In this document: piece after piece, positions 1 to 5,958 of the stretch
Numbering within the stretch: the stretch's first letter is position 1
Layout of the letters: each line of letters opens with the position of its first letter
NCBI GenBank assembly: GCA_049684915.1
Contig: JBAVGO010000137.1
Coordinates: 1-13,846 of the forward strand
DNA from: GWB2-37-7 sp049684915
GTDB lineage: Bacteria; Bacillota; Clostridia; Lutisporales; Lutisporaceae
Length of the DNA stretch: 13,846 nucleotides
Direction: 5' to 3'
Notes under the pieces: generated by a model
Seen by the model: the letters and a program-made list of their open reading frames with translations, nothing else
What the model was told of the DNA's origin: nothing
The model's database searches: none
Program-made: the position numbers and the translations under genes

Positions 1-96
1 GGGGGTAAGGTTGCCCTAGGTGATGATCCTGTAGAAGTAGCAAACAATATCGAAGCACATATATTATCAAAGAGGAAAAAGCTAGGTTTAAATTAA
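1..96 (+). CDS. C-terminal end of a probable anaerobic carbon monoxide dehydrogenase (CooS-like), partial
   Basis: Reading frame 1 is open from the window edge to a TAA at 94-96, giving 31 residues that start GGKVALGDDPVEVAN and end KRKKLGLN. A Gly-Gly turn, a DPVE/A segment, an amphipathic helix with I-x-x-HI and a final K-R-K-x-LGL tail are how I remember the C-termini of CooS-type Ni-Fe CO dehydrogenases. CooS interconverts CO and CO2 in the cytoplasm. None of the metal-binding cysteines lies in the visible part, so this rests on tail similarity only. A related hybrid-cluster protein, or an unrelated enzyme with a similar tail, cannot be excluded. The gene ends five bases before a strong terminator, so it closes an upstream transcription unit. 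Confidence 0.42.
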   Translation, partial: GGKVALGDDPVEVANNIEAHILSKRKKLGLN

Positions 97-101
97 AAAA
101 T

Positions 102-148
102 AAAAGGCAGCTCGATTAATAGGAACATTGATTGAGTTGCCTTTTTTT
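102..148 (+). terminator. Strong intrinsic terminator after the left-edge gene
   Basis: A 19-bp stem pairs 102-120 with 127-145 around a six-base loop (AGGAAC), with only a few G-U pairs, and the right arm runs into TTTTTTT (142-148). The A-rich left arm (AAAA at 102-105) mirrors the T run, so it could also stop transcription coming from the other side. It separates the CooS-like gene from the efflux-pump unit. Confidence 0.9.
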
Positions 149-170
149 GGTGAAGTATAAAAGAAAGCTC

Positions 171-199
171 TTGATTGTGGTTTATATAGTTAGTATACT
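171..199 (+). promoter_or_regulatory. Sigma-A-type promoter for the MATE unit
   Basis: TTGATT (171-176) and TATACT (194-199) are separated by exactly 17 bases, close to the housekeeping consensus TTGACA-N17-TATAAT. The -10 box sits in the centre of the 24-bp palindrome at 184-207, so a protein bound there should block RNA polymerase. Transcription should start near 206, just before the ribosome binding site of the short reading frame at 225. Confidence 0.7.
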
Positions 200-207
200 A
201 ACTATAT
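184..207 (+). promoter_or_regulatory. Perfect 24-bp palindromic operator, MarR-type
   Basis: The stretch is a perfect inverted repeat with half-site ATATAGTTAGTA, centred between 195 and 196, and it covers the -10 box of the promoter at 171-199. A TTAG..CTAA core of this kind is typical of sites for MarR and other winged-helix dimers. The palindrome is seen directly. The repressor family is inferred from the MarR-like remnant that follows. Confidence 0.75.
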
Positions 208-224
208 GCTAGGAGGAACAATTT

Positions 225-293
225 ATGGGCAGTAACAATAAGCTATCAGCTTACGATATTACTTCGACACAGTGGAGAGTGCGAAACACATAG
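225..293 (+). pseudogene. Remnant of a MarR-family regulator (22 codons) or leader peptide
   Basis: An ATG at 225, eight bases after a perfect AGGAGG (211-216), opens a reading frame that stops with TAG at 291-293. The peptide starts MGSNNK and continues LSAYDITSTQWRV. The second part closely resembles the conserved MarR-family segment L-x-x-Y-x-IT-x-x-QW-x-VL at the start of the winged-helix region, but the DNA-binding helices and dimer helices are missing. The simplest reading is a marR gene that kept its promoter, operator and start and then lost most of its body, leaving a small in-frame stub before the MATE gene. A short upstream peptide with a regulatory role is the alternative. Confidence 0.55.
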
Positions 294-308
294 AGGGGAG
301 AAATAATT

Positions 309-1679
309 TTGGATCGTTCAAAACAATTAGGAGAAGATAAGGTTTTAAGCCTTTTGATAAGATTTTCTATACCGGCAATAATAGGTATGCTTGTAAATGG
401 TCTATATAATATAGTAGATAGAATTTTTATAGGTAATGGGGTAGGCTCGTTAGGTATAGCGGGAGCGGCTATAGGCTTTCCGATTATGCTAATACTTATG
501 GCTTGTTCAATGCTTGTTGGTATAGGTGCGAATTCATTAGTAGCTATAAGACTTGGAGAACAGAAAAAGGATGAAGCGGAGCAAATTATGGGCAATGCTT
601 TAGTATTGCTAGTGGGATTAGCTCTTGTTATCTCAGCTGCAGGATTAGTATTTATGAATCCGTTACTTAGGCTATTTGGTGCAAGCGAGGAAGTGCTTCC
701 ATATGCAAGAGAATATTTAAGAATTATTCTCTGGGGTGCAGTTTTTCAATCAGTGGGCATGGGTATGAATAACTTCATACGCTCAGAAGGAAATCCTAAG
801 CTGGCTATGGTTACTATGCTGATTGGTGCAATTTTGAATATAATTCTAGACTATGTATTTATATTTATATTTGGATGGGGTATTGCTGGAGCAGCATATG
901 CTACTATCTTTTCGCAGGCTGTATCTGCAGCTTGGGTGCTTTACCATTTCATGAGCGGTAGAAGTGTACTGAAGCTGTATACAAAGAATTTAGCACTTAA
1001 GCTAAGCATCGTAGGTAAGATTTTTGCTATTGGAGTTGCACCTTTCCTTCTACAGGTAGCAGCTAGTGTATTAAATGCCATAATGAATAAAAGTCTTAAT
1101 ACTTACGGAGGAGATATAGCGATATCAGGAATGAGTGCTGTTTCAAGTATAGCAATGTTGTTTCTGATGCCTATCTTTGGGATAAATCAAGGAGCACAGC
1201 CTATAATAGGATATAACTATGGGGCAAAAAATTATGACCGAGTGAAGAATACACTTAAGCTTGCAATATTGGCTGCAACTGTATTAGTAGTGTCGGGTTT
1301 TGTTATTACACGACTATACCCTGAGCAGCTTATAGCAGTATTCAATAGAGAGGATAAGGAGCTTATAGCGTTTGGTTCTCATGCACTTAAAGTATTTCTG
1401 ATATTCATGCCGATAATAGGCTTCCAGATAGTGTCGTCCAACTATTTTCAAGCTGTAGGCAAGCCATTGCAGGCCAGCTTATTAAGCTTATCAAGACAAG
1501 TGCTGGTATTGATACCTGCTATGCTTATACTTCCAAGATTCTATGGGCTTGAAGGGGTACTATATGCGGGACCTCTTTCAGACGTGGTATCCTCCTTAAT
1601 AACAGGAGTATTTCTGTTCTATGAATTAAGACAGCTGAGGGATAAGCATAAAGAACGTATTGGTATGAATGAAGCATAG
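309..1679 (+). CDS. MATE-family multidrug efflux transporter
   Basis: This encodes a 456-residue integral membrane protein of the NorM/MepA type, which exports cationic drugs and other toxic organic compounds in exchange for H+ or Na+. It starts MDRSKQLGEDKVLSLLIRFS, a typical MATE N-terminus. Two homologous halves of about six membrane segments each follow, including the conserved LYNIVDRIFIG near residues 32-42 and, opening the second half, FGINQGAQPIIGYNYGA near 293-309. The length is normal for the family. The start is a TTG at 309, chosen because GAGGGGAG (293-300) lies eight bases upstream and the protein aligns from there. The promoter, the palindromic operator and the MarR-like stub just upstream suggest a drug-inducible unit whose own repressor has been lost. 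Substrates cannot be read from the sequence. Confidence 0.93.
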   Translation: MDRSKQLGEDKVLSLLIRFSIPAIIGMLVNGLYNIVDRIFIGNGVGSLGIAGAAIGFPIMLILMACSMLVGIGANSLVAIRLGEQKKDEAEQIMGNALVLLVGLALVISAAGLVFMNPLLRLFGASEEVLPYAREYLRIILWGAVFQSVGMGMNNFIRSEGNPKLAMVTMLIGAILNIILDYVFIFIFGWGIAGAAYATIFSQAVSAAWVLYHFMSGRSVLKLYTKNLALKLSIVGKIFAIGVAPFLLQVAASVLNAIMNKSLNTYGGDIAISGMSAVSSIAMLFLMPIFGINQGAQPIIGYNYGAKNYDRVKNTLKLAILAATVLVVSGFVITRLYPEQLIAVFNREDKELIAFGSHALKVFLIFMPIIGFQIVSSNYFQAVGKPLQASLLSLSRQVLVLIPAMLILPRFYGLEGVLYAGPLSDVVSSLITGVFLFYELRQLRDKHKERIGMNEA

Positions 1680-1720
1680 ATTTCCCATGTAAGTCATAAT
1701 GTATGATGGGAGTGGTGAAG

Positions 1721-2578
1721 ATGAAAAAGATTTTTTGGGTTTTAATAGCAATTACTTTACTTGTCGGCTGTACAGATTATCAAGCTGCTCGGGTTAGACA
1801 ACTTTCGACAATGCCTGTTAAACCAATCAGTCTGATTAATGAACAGGGAAATACTATAGAAGAGAGAATACAAACTCCGGCTGGTTTTGATAGAATAACG
1901 GTAGAAGAAAATTCTTTTGGAGATTATTTAAGAGGCTTTCCTCTTAAGACTCATGGTTCCACCGTGAAATATTATAACGGAAATATCAAGTCAACTGAGG
2001 TTTATGTTGCTGTTCTAGATATTGATATTGGAGATAAAGATCTTCAGCAGTGTGCAGATGCAGTAATGCGCCTTAGAGCTGAGTATCTTTATCAAAAGGG
2101 TGAATATGATAATATACACTTCAATTTTACAAATGGGTTTAGAGCAGATTATTCTAAATGGAGAAGTGGTTATAGGGTAGCTATAAATGGAAATAATACA
2201 TCATGGGTTAAAAAGAACGTCACATCTGATGATTATCAAAGCTTCAGAAAGTATCTTGATGTAGTTTTTGCCTATGCAGGGACGCTGTCCTTGTCAAAGG
2301 AGCTGCAAAAGGTATCTGTAGAAGATATGCAGATTGGTGATGTGTTCATAAAAGGCGGTTCTCCTGGACACTGTGTTATAGTCGTTGATATGGCTGAAAA
2401 CATGGAAACAGGTGAAAAGCTATTTCTGCTGGCACAAAGCTACATGCCTGCACAGGATATTCATATATTGAAAAGTACGCAAAATGATGATGGTAATCCG
2501 TGGTACTCATTGAAACAGGGTGAGGCATTGGATACGCCAGAGTGGAATTTTAACTCAGAGCAGCTGATGAGGTTTTAA
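1721..2578 (+). CDS. DUF4846-type secreted lipoprotein
   Basis: The predicted product is a 285-residue lipoprotein: a short positive N-terminus (MKK), a hydrophobic stretch and a lipobox LVGC with Cys17 as the lipidated residue. I chose the ATG at 1721 because it gives a compact signal peptide and has GGGAG (1708-1712) eight bases upstream. ATGs at 1703 and 1706 are in frame but less well placed. The body matches what I know of DUF4846 proteins: FLPLKTHGS-like FPLKTHGS, DIDIGDKDLQQCADAVMRLR, IHFNFTNGF, RKYLDVVFAYAGTLSL, the IKGGSPGHCVIVVDMA loop, and LLAQSYMPAQDIHIL. The GSPGH and AQSYMPAQ motifs recall NlpC/P60-like folds, but enzymatic activity is not established. It follows the MATE gene by 41 bases, so the two may be cotranscribed. 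The start region can pair (TCCCAT 1683-1688 with ATGGGA 1706-1711), which may partly cover the ribosome binding site. Confidence 0.82.
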   Translation: MKKIFWVLIAITLLVGCTDYQAARVRQLSTMPVKPISLINEQGNTIEERIQTPAGFDRITVEENSFGDYLRGFPLKTHGSTVKYYNGNIKSTEVYVAVLDIDIGDKDLQQCADAVMRLRAEYLYQKGEYDNIHFNFTNGFRADYSKWRSGYRVAINGNNTSWVKKNVTSDDYQSFRKYLDVVFAYAGTLSLSKELQKVSVEDMQIGDVFIKGGSPGHCVIVVDMAENMETGEKLFLLAQSYMPAQDIHILKSTQNDDGNPWYSLKQGEALDTPEWNFNSEQLMRF

Positions 2579-2624
2579 ACTAAAGCTTAAAAATTTATAT
2601 ATTTAATTTGTTTGGAGAAGAAAA

Positions 2625-3560
2625 GTGACAAATATTAGAAAAAGTATAACAGAGCTTATTGGCAATACGCCAATGCTATTGGTGGAAAACTACAATAAGC
2701 GGTACAATCCTGATGCAGCAATCATAGCAAAGCTGGAATGCTTCAACCCCGGTGGCAGTGTGAAGGCTAGAATAGGCTACGCTATGATTAAGGATGCAGA
2801 GGAAAAGGGTTTATTAAAAAAGGATAGTATAATAATAGAGCCTACAAGTGGTAATACGGGCATAGCACTTGCCTTTGTAGCTGCTACAAAAGGCTATAGG
2901 ATAATATTGACCATGCCAGAAACAATGAGCATAGAGAGAAGGAGCCTACTTTCAGCCTTCGGAGCAGAGCTTGTGCTGACACCTGGAGCAGAAGGGATGA
3001 CTGGAGCAATAAGAAAGGCTGAGGAGCTGGCGGCTGAAATACCAAACTCCTATATACCACAGCAATTTAAAAATCCTGCGAACCCTGAATTTCATAGAAA
3101 CACTACAGCAGAAGAAATATGGAGAGATACTGAGGGTAGTGTGGATATCTTTGTAGCTGGTGTAGGAACAGGTGGAACAATAACAGGTGTAGGAGAAGTG
3201 CTTAAGAAAAAGAATCCTAATATAAGGATTGTAGCTATCGAACCTGCGGACTCCCCAGTGCTATCTGGCGGCAAGGCGGGATCACACGAGCTCCAAGGTA
3301 TAGGGGCAGGCTTTGTGCCTGATGTATTGAATACAAAGATAATAGATGAAATCATTCAAGTAAGACATGAGGCTGCTTTTGAAGCAGTAAGAAGACTTGT
3401 AAAATCAGAGGGCTTGCTGGCAGGGATATCCTCAGGAGCGGCACTGCATGGAGCTACAGAGCTTGCAAGAAGACCTGAGAACAAAGGAAAGAGTATTGTA
3501 GTAATACTTCCTGATACAGGAGAAAGATATCTTAGTACACAGCTATTTCAAATGAGTTAG
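2625..3560 (+). CDS. cysK: Cysteine synthase (O-acetylserine sulfhydrylase)
   Basis: This PLP enzyme makes L-cysteine from O-acetylserine and sulfide in the cytoplasm, the last step of sulfur assimilation. The 311-residue length is normal for CysK. Visible motifs are ITELIGNTPML at the N-terminus, the Schiff-base lysine K47 in NPGGSVKARI, the substrate loop PTSGNTG (73-79), the phosphate-binding GTGGT (181-185), GIGAGFVP (225-232) and the serine of GISSG (267-271) that contacts the pyridine nitrogen. The start is GTG at 2625 with GGAGAAG (2614-2620) just upstream. Only 46 bases separate it from the lipoprotein gene and no terminator is evident between them, so readthrough is possible. CysM or a cystathionine beta-synthase-like activity is possible for this fold, but the motifs favour CysK. 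Confidence 0.93.
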   Translation: MTNIRKSITELIGNTPMLLVENYNKRYNPDAAIIAKLECFNPGGSVKARIGYAMIKDAEEKGLLKKDSIIIEPTSGNTGIALAFVAATKGYRIILTMPETMSIERRSLLSAFGAELVLTPGAEGMTGAIRKAEELAAEIPNSYIPQQFKNPANPEFHRNTTAEEIWRDTEGSVDIFVAGVGTGGTITGVGEVLKKKNPNIRIVAIEPADSPVLSGGKAGSHELQGIGAGFVPDVLNTKIIDEIIQVRHEAAFEAVRRLVKSEGLLAGISSGAALHGATELARRPENKGKSIVVILPDTGERYLSTQLFQMS

Positions 3561-3619
3561 CAACAACTTTTCATGTGAGCTTCGCAAAACTACTTTAAGT
3601 GGTTAATAAAAAAGCAAGG

Positions 3620-3647
3620 TTGGGTCTGTGAAAAAAGTCTGTAGAAT
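3620..3647 (+). promoter_or_regulatory. Possible promoter for the radical SAM gene
   Basis: TTGGGT (3620-3625) and TAGAAT (3642-3647) are spaced by 16 bases. The -10 candidate forms one arm of a small inverted repeat, TAGAAT/ATTCTA (3642-3647 and 3653-3658), and GTCTGT occurs twice (3624-3629 and 3637-3642). The rest of the 161-base gap (3561-3721) shows no gene and no convincing terminator. The match is modest and should be treated as a guess. Confidence 0.3.
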
Positions 3648-3721
3648 ATAGGATTCTAAGATAAAATCAAAATTATAGGAAGCTTTTTAATTTTCTGTGC
3701 AAAACAGGAAGGAATTATAAG

Positions 3722-4591
3722 ATGCAGTTTAAAGAAGCGAAAGCTATATTATCAGCTCATAATGGAATGAACATATATCGAGGCTGCACTCATGGATGTA
3801 TTTATTGTGATTCTAGAAGTACATGCTATAACATGGATCACAAGTTTGAGGATATTGAAGTTAAAATAAACGCACCAGAGTTATTAGAAAATGCACTAAA
3901 GAGAAAAAGAAAAAAATGCATGATAGGAACAGGAAGCATGAGTGACCCCTACATACATTTAGAAGACTCACTGAAGCATACTAGACACTGCTTAGAGATT
4001 ATCGAAAGATATGGATTTGGACTAAGTATATTGACAAAATCAGATAGAATTCTTCGTGACCTTGATATATTAAAGAAAATTAATGAAAAGACAAAATGTG
4101 TCGTTCAAATGACACTTACAACATATGACGAAAAATTATGTAAAATTATAGAACCAAATGTTTCTACAAGTAGGGAAAGATTTGAAGTATTGAAGATAAT
4201 GCAAGACAATAATATTCCTACCGTTGTTTGGATTGATCCAATTTTACCGTTTATAAATGATACCAGTGATAATTTGCGAGGAATATTGGATTATTGTATA
4301 AAGGCAAAAGTATATGGCATTATTTGCTTTGGGATGGGATTAACATTAAGAGATGGTAATAGAGAATATTTTTACAAAAATCTAGACGAACACTTTCAAG
4401 GGTTGAAAGAAAAATATAAAAGAAAATATGGTAATTCTTATGAAATAATAAGTGATAATAATAATGAATTGATGACAATTTTTTATGAAGAGTGTAGTGA
4501 AAATCATATTGTTTGCAATAATGATAAAGTATTTAAATATTTACATGAATTTGAAGATAAACAAGCGGGAGAACAACTTAGCATGTTTTGA
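3722..4591 (+). CDS. SplB-like (spore photoproduct lyase family) radical SAM protein
   Basis: This 289-residue protein has a radical SAM cluster motif near the N-terminus, YRGCTHGCIYCD, with Cys22, Cys26 and Cys29 ligating the 4Fe-4S cluster that cleaves S-adenosylmethionine. GTGSMSDPY (about 75-83) and SILTKSDRILRDLDIL (about 103-118) are typical of the SplB-like group often labelled DNA repair photolyase (COG1533). True spore photoproduct lyase is longer, with a distinct C-terminal region and an extra cysteine that donates hydrogen, so substrate assignment is not justified here. The C-terminus has a lysine- and asparagine-rich stretch. The start has GGAAGGA (3707-3713) eight bases upstream. 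The gene stands alone between a gap and a terminator and is visibly more AT-rich than its neighbours, especially from 4360 on, which suggests transfer. Confidence 0.85.
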   Translation: MQFKEAKAILSAHNGMNIYRGCTHGCIYCDSRSTCYNMDHKFEDIEVKINAPELLENALKRKRKKCMIGTGSMSDPYIHLEDSLKHTRHCLEIIERYGFGLSILTKSDRILRDLDILKKINEKTKCVVQMTLTTYDEKLCKIIEPNVSTSRERFEVLKIMQDNNIPTVVWIDPILPFINDTSDNLRGILDYCIKAKVYGIICFGMGLTLRDGNREYFYKNLDEHFQGLKEKYKRKYGNSYEIISDNNNELMTIFYEECSENHIVCNNDKVFKYLHEFEDKQAGEQLSMF

Positions 4592-4611
4592 AAAATTTTT
4601 CATAAAATAAC

Positions 4612-4662
4612 AAAAACAAAGCTATTAAGAGGATATTTACTTCTTAATAGCTTTGTTTTTTT
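4612..4662 (+). terminator. Intrinsic terminator after the radical SAM gene
   Basis: A perfect 19-bp stem pairs 4612-4630 (AAAAACAAAGCTATTAAGA) with 4642-4660 around an 11-base loop and is followed by further T residues. The A-tract at the left arm means it could work in both directions. It insulates the hydrogenase operon from upstream transcription. Confidence 0.92.
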
Positions 4663-4695
4663 GTTTATCCTATAATTTACAACTATCTAAACGCA

Positions 4696-4710
4696 TATAA
4701 TCTATAGATT
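4696..4710 (+). promoter_or_regulatory. -10 element and 12-bp palindrome upstream of the hydrogenase operon
   Basis: TATAAT (4696-4701) is a perfect -10 box, located 30 bases before the first gene's start. The best -35 candidates are poor: TTTACA at 4676-4681 leaves only 14 bases, and 17 bases upstream reads TAATTT. This could mean that an activator is needed. AATCTATAGATT (4699-4710) is a perfect palindrome beginning inside the -10 and covering the likely start site, which could be an operator. Both calls are sequence-level only. Confidence 0.4.
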
Positions 4711-4731
4711 GTGTTTATAGGAGGGATGGAC

Positions 4732-5052
4732 ATGTGGTCAAACTATTTTAATATTCCGACAGCTACAGGCATGTGCTGTCGCTGTCCATACTTGCATTAT
4801 TGCAGTAGTATGAGAAGCAGTCGTCAAAAAGAATTTACTATAGATGAGCTTGCACAGTATGATGGAAGCGGCGGAAAGCCTGCATATGTGGCAGTAGCAG
4901 GCATAGTATATGATGTCAGCATGAATCCTGCATGGGGCGGTGGCAGTCATTTTGGCTTGATTGCAGGCAAGGATCTGACTGCACAGTTTGAAGGCTGTCA
5001 CCAGATGAATGCAATATTGGCAAAGCTGCCTAAGGTAGGAGTGCTTAAATAA
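4732..5052 (+). CDS. Cytochrome b5-like heme-binding protein heading the hydrogenase operon
   Basis: A 106-residue soluble protein. The ATG at 4732 is chosen because TAGGAGGG (4718-4725) is six bases upstream. The in-frame GTG at 4711 and ATG at 4726 have no usable ribosome binding site. Residues 35 to 106 are a cytochrome b5-like heme/steroid-binding domain: FTIDELAQYDGSGGKPAYVAVAGIVYDVS, then W68, GGGSHF and AGKDLT. His90 (in GCHQMNAIL) sits where the second axial histidine of b5 domains lies and His73 is a possible partner, although axial ligands vary in this bacterial subgroup. The N-terminal extension holds a cysteine cluster, C15-C16-x-C18-P-x4-C24, which may bind metal or form disulfides. 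There is no signal peptide or membrane segment. It lies 16 bases before the hydrogenase small-subunit gene, so an electron-transfer or assembly role with that enzyme is inferred, not shown. Confidence 0.85.
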   Translation: MWSNYFNIPTATGMCCRCPYLHYCSSMRSSRQKEFTIDELAQYDGSGGKPAYVAVAGIVYDVSMNPAWGGGSHFGLIAGKDLTAQFEGCHQMNAILAKLPKVGVLK

Positions 5053-5068
5053 ACTGGAGGAGTGGCAT

Positions 5069-5941
5069 ATGGAAGGATTTTGCTGTCCTGTAATTGATTC
5101 GAAAGGCAAGACTGCGAGAGAACTAATGAATATGACCGCAAAGGAAGTATCAGAGGGCAGAAGAAAAAAGATGAATCTAATATGGCTGGAAGCTACAGGC
5201 TGTTCAGGTAACATCATTTCACTGCTAGATGCAAAGTATCATGATTTATTGTTTTTTCTTAACAGTGTAGTTGATATAAAGTATTCAAATAGCTTGATGG
5301 CAGCAGAGGGACAGCTGGCATATCAGCAGTTTGTAGATACTCTTTCCACTGAATTTATATTGGTCGTGGAAGGAGCAGTGGCTACCAAAGCAGAGGGTAG
5401 ATACAACATATTAGCTCGTGACAATGGCAGACCTGTTACCTCTATGGAAGCTGTGCAATTGGCAGGTAGCAAAGCAAAGTACATTGTAACTGCTGGGGTT
5501 TGCTCAAGCTATGGAGGGGTCTCCGCTGCAAGTCCTAACCCTTCGGGCTCGGTATCAGTGCCGGATTTTTTAAAGAAGGAAGTTATCAGAGTACCAGGCT
5601 GTCCTGGGCACCCTGAATGGATAATTGGTACCATTGCACACCTAGTTTATCTTGGACGTCCTGAGACTGACGAGGAAGGAAAGCCTTTGATGTTTTATAA
5701 TATTACTATTCATGATCGATGCAGTAGAAGATCGTTTTTTGACAGGGGAATATTTGCTTCCAAGCTTGGAGATAAGGAATGCATGTTTAAGCTTGGCTGT
5801 AGGGGTCCTATAACTAAGACAGACTGCCCTATTAGGGAGTGGAATCATAATGTGAATTGGCCTGTTGAAGATAACACACCCTGCATAGGCTGTGCAAGAC
5901 GTGGCTTCCCAGATGGCATGGAACCCTTTGTCAGATATTGA
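5069..5941 (+). CDS. [NiFe]-hydrogenase small (electron-transfer) subunit
   Basis: The 290-residue iron-sulfur subunit carries electrons between the large-subunit active site and the outside acceptor. Proximal-cluster candidates are C45 (in WLEATGCSGN), C145 (GVCSSYGG) and C178 (PGCPGHPEW). The usual second cysteine of the C-x-x-C pair is Asn48. The distal cluster has H215, C218, C238 and C244. The medial 3Fe-4S site has C253, C272 and C275, with P265 where 4Fe-4S types carry Cys. The first 36 residues (MEGFCCPVIDSKGKTARELM then a charged stretch) contain no twin-arginine hydrophobic export signal, and there is no C-terminal anchor helix, so the enzyme should be cytoplasmic. GGAGGAG (5056-5062) lies six bases before the start. 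It is 17 bases upstream of the large subunit. Family identity is certain; the precise hydrogenase group is not resolved here. Confidence 0.95.
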   Translation: MEGFCCPVIDSKGKTARELMNMTAKEVSEGRRKKMNLIWLEATGCSGNIISLLDAKYHDLLFFLNSVVDIKYSNSLMAAEGQLAYQQFVDTLSTEFILVVEGAVATKAEGRYNILARDNGRPVTSMEAVQLAGSKAKYIVTAGVCSSYGGVSAASPNPSGSVSVPDFLKKEVIRVPGCPGHPEWIIGTIAHLVYLGRPETDEEGKPLMFYNITIHDRCSRRSFFDRGIFASKLGDKECMFKLGCRGPITKTDCPIREWNHNVNWPVEDNTPCIGCARRGFPDGMEPFVRY

Positions 5942-5958
5942 TTTCTTAGGAGGATAAT

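Noticed and set aside
251..595. Minus-strand open frame opposite the MATE start
   Set aside because: Low-complexity Ile/Pro-rich translation typical of the complement of a membrane-protein gene.
2579..2624. Terminator or riboswitch between the lipoprotein gene and cysK
   Set aside because: The 46-base gap is only A/T-rich with no G-C stem, and is too short for a T-box or S-box leader.
3604..3721. A possible insertion-sequence end (GGGTCTGTGAAAAAAGTCTG region) next to the radical SAM gene
   Set aside because: It loosely resembles terminal repeats of some transposon families, but no matching inverted copy is found downstream, there is no target duplication and no transposase fragment.
5069..5176. 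Twin-arginine export signal at the small-subunit N-terminus (residues R31-R32)
   Set aside because: The two arginines are followed by KKMN and then directly by the conserved core. There is no hydrophobic segment or cleavage site, so it is not a Tat signal.
4738..5217. Minus-strand open frame of 159 codons opposite the b5-like gene and small-subunit start
   Set aside because: No recognisable domain, cysteine/histidine-rich random-looking sequence, no ribosome binding site, and fully opposite two well-supported genes.
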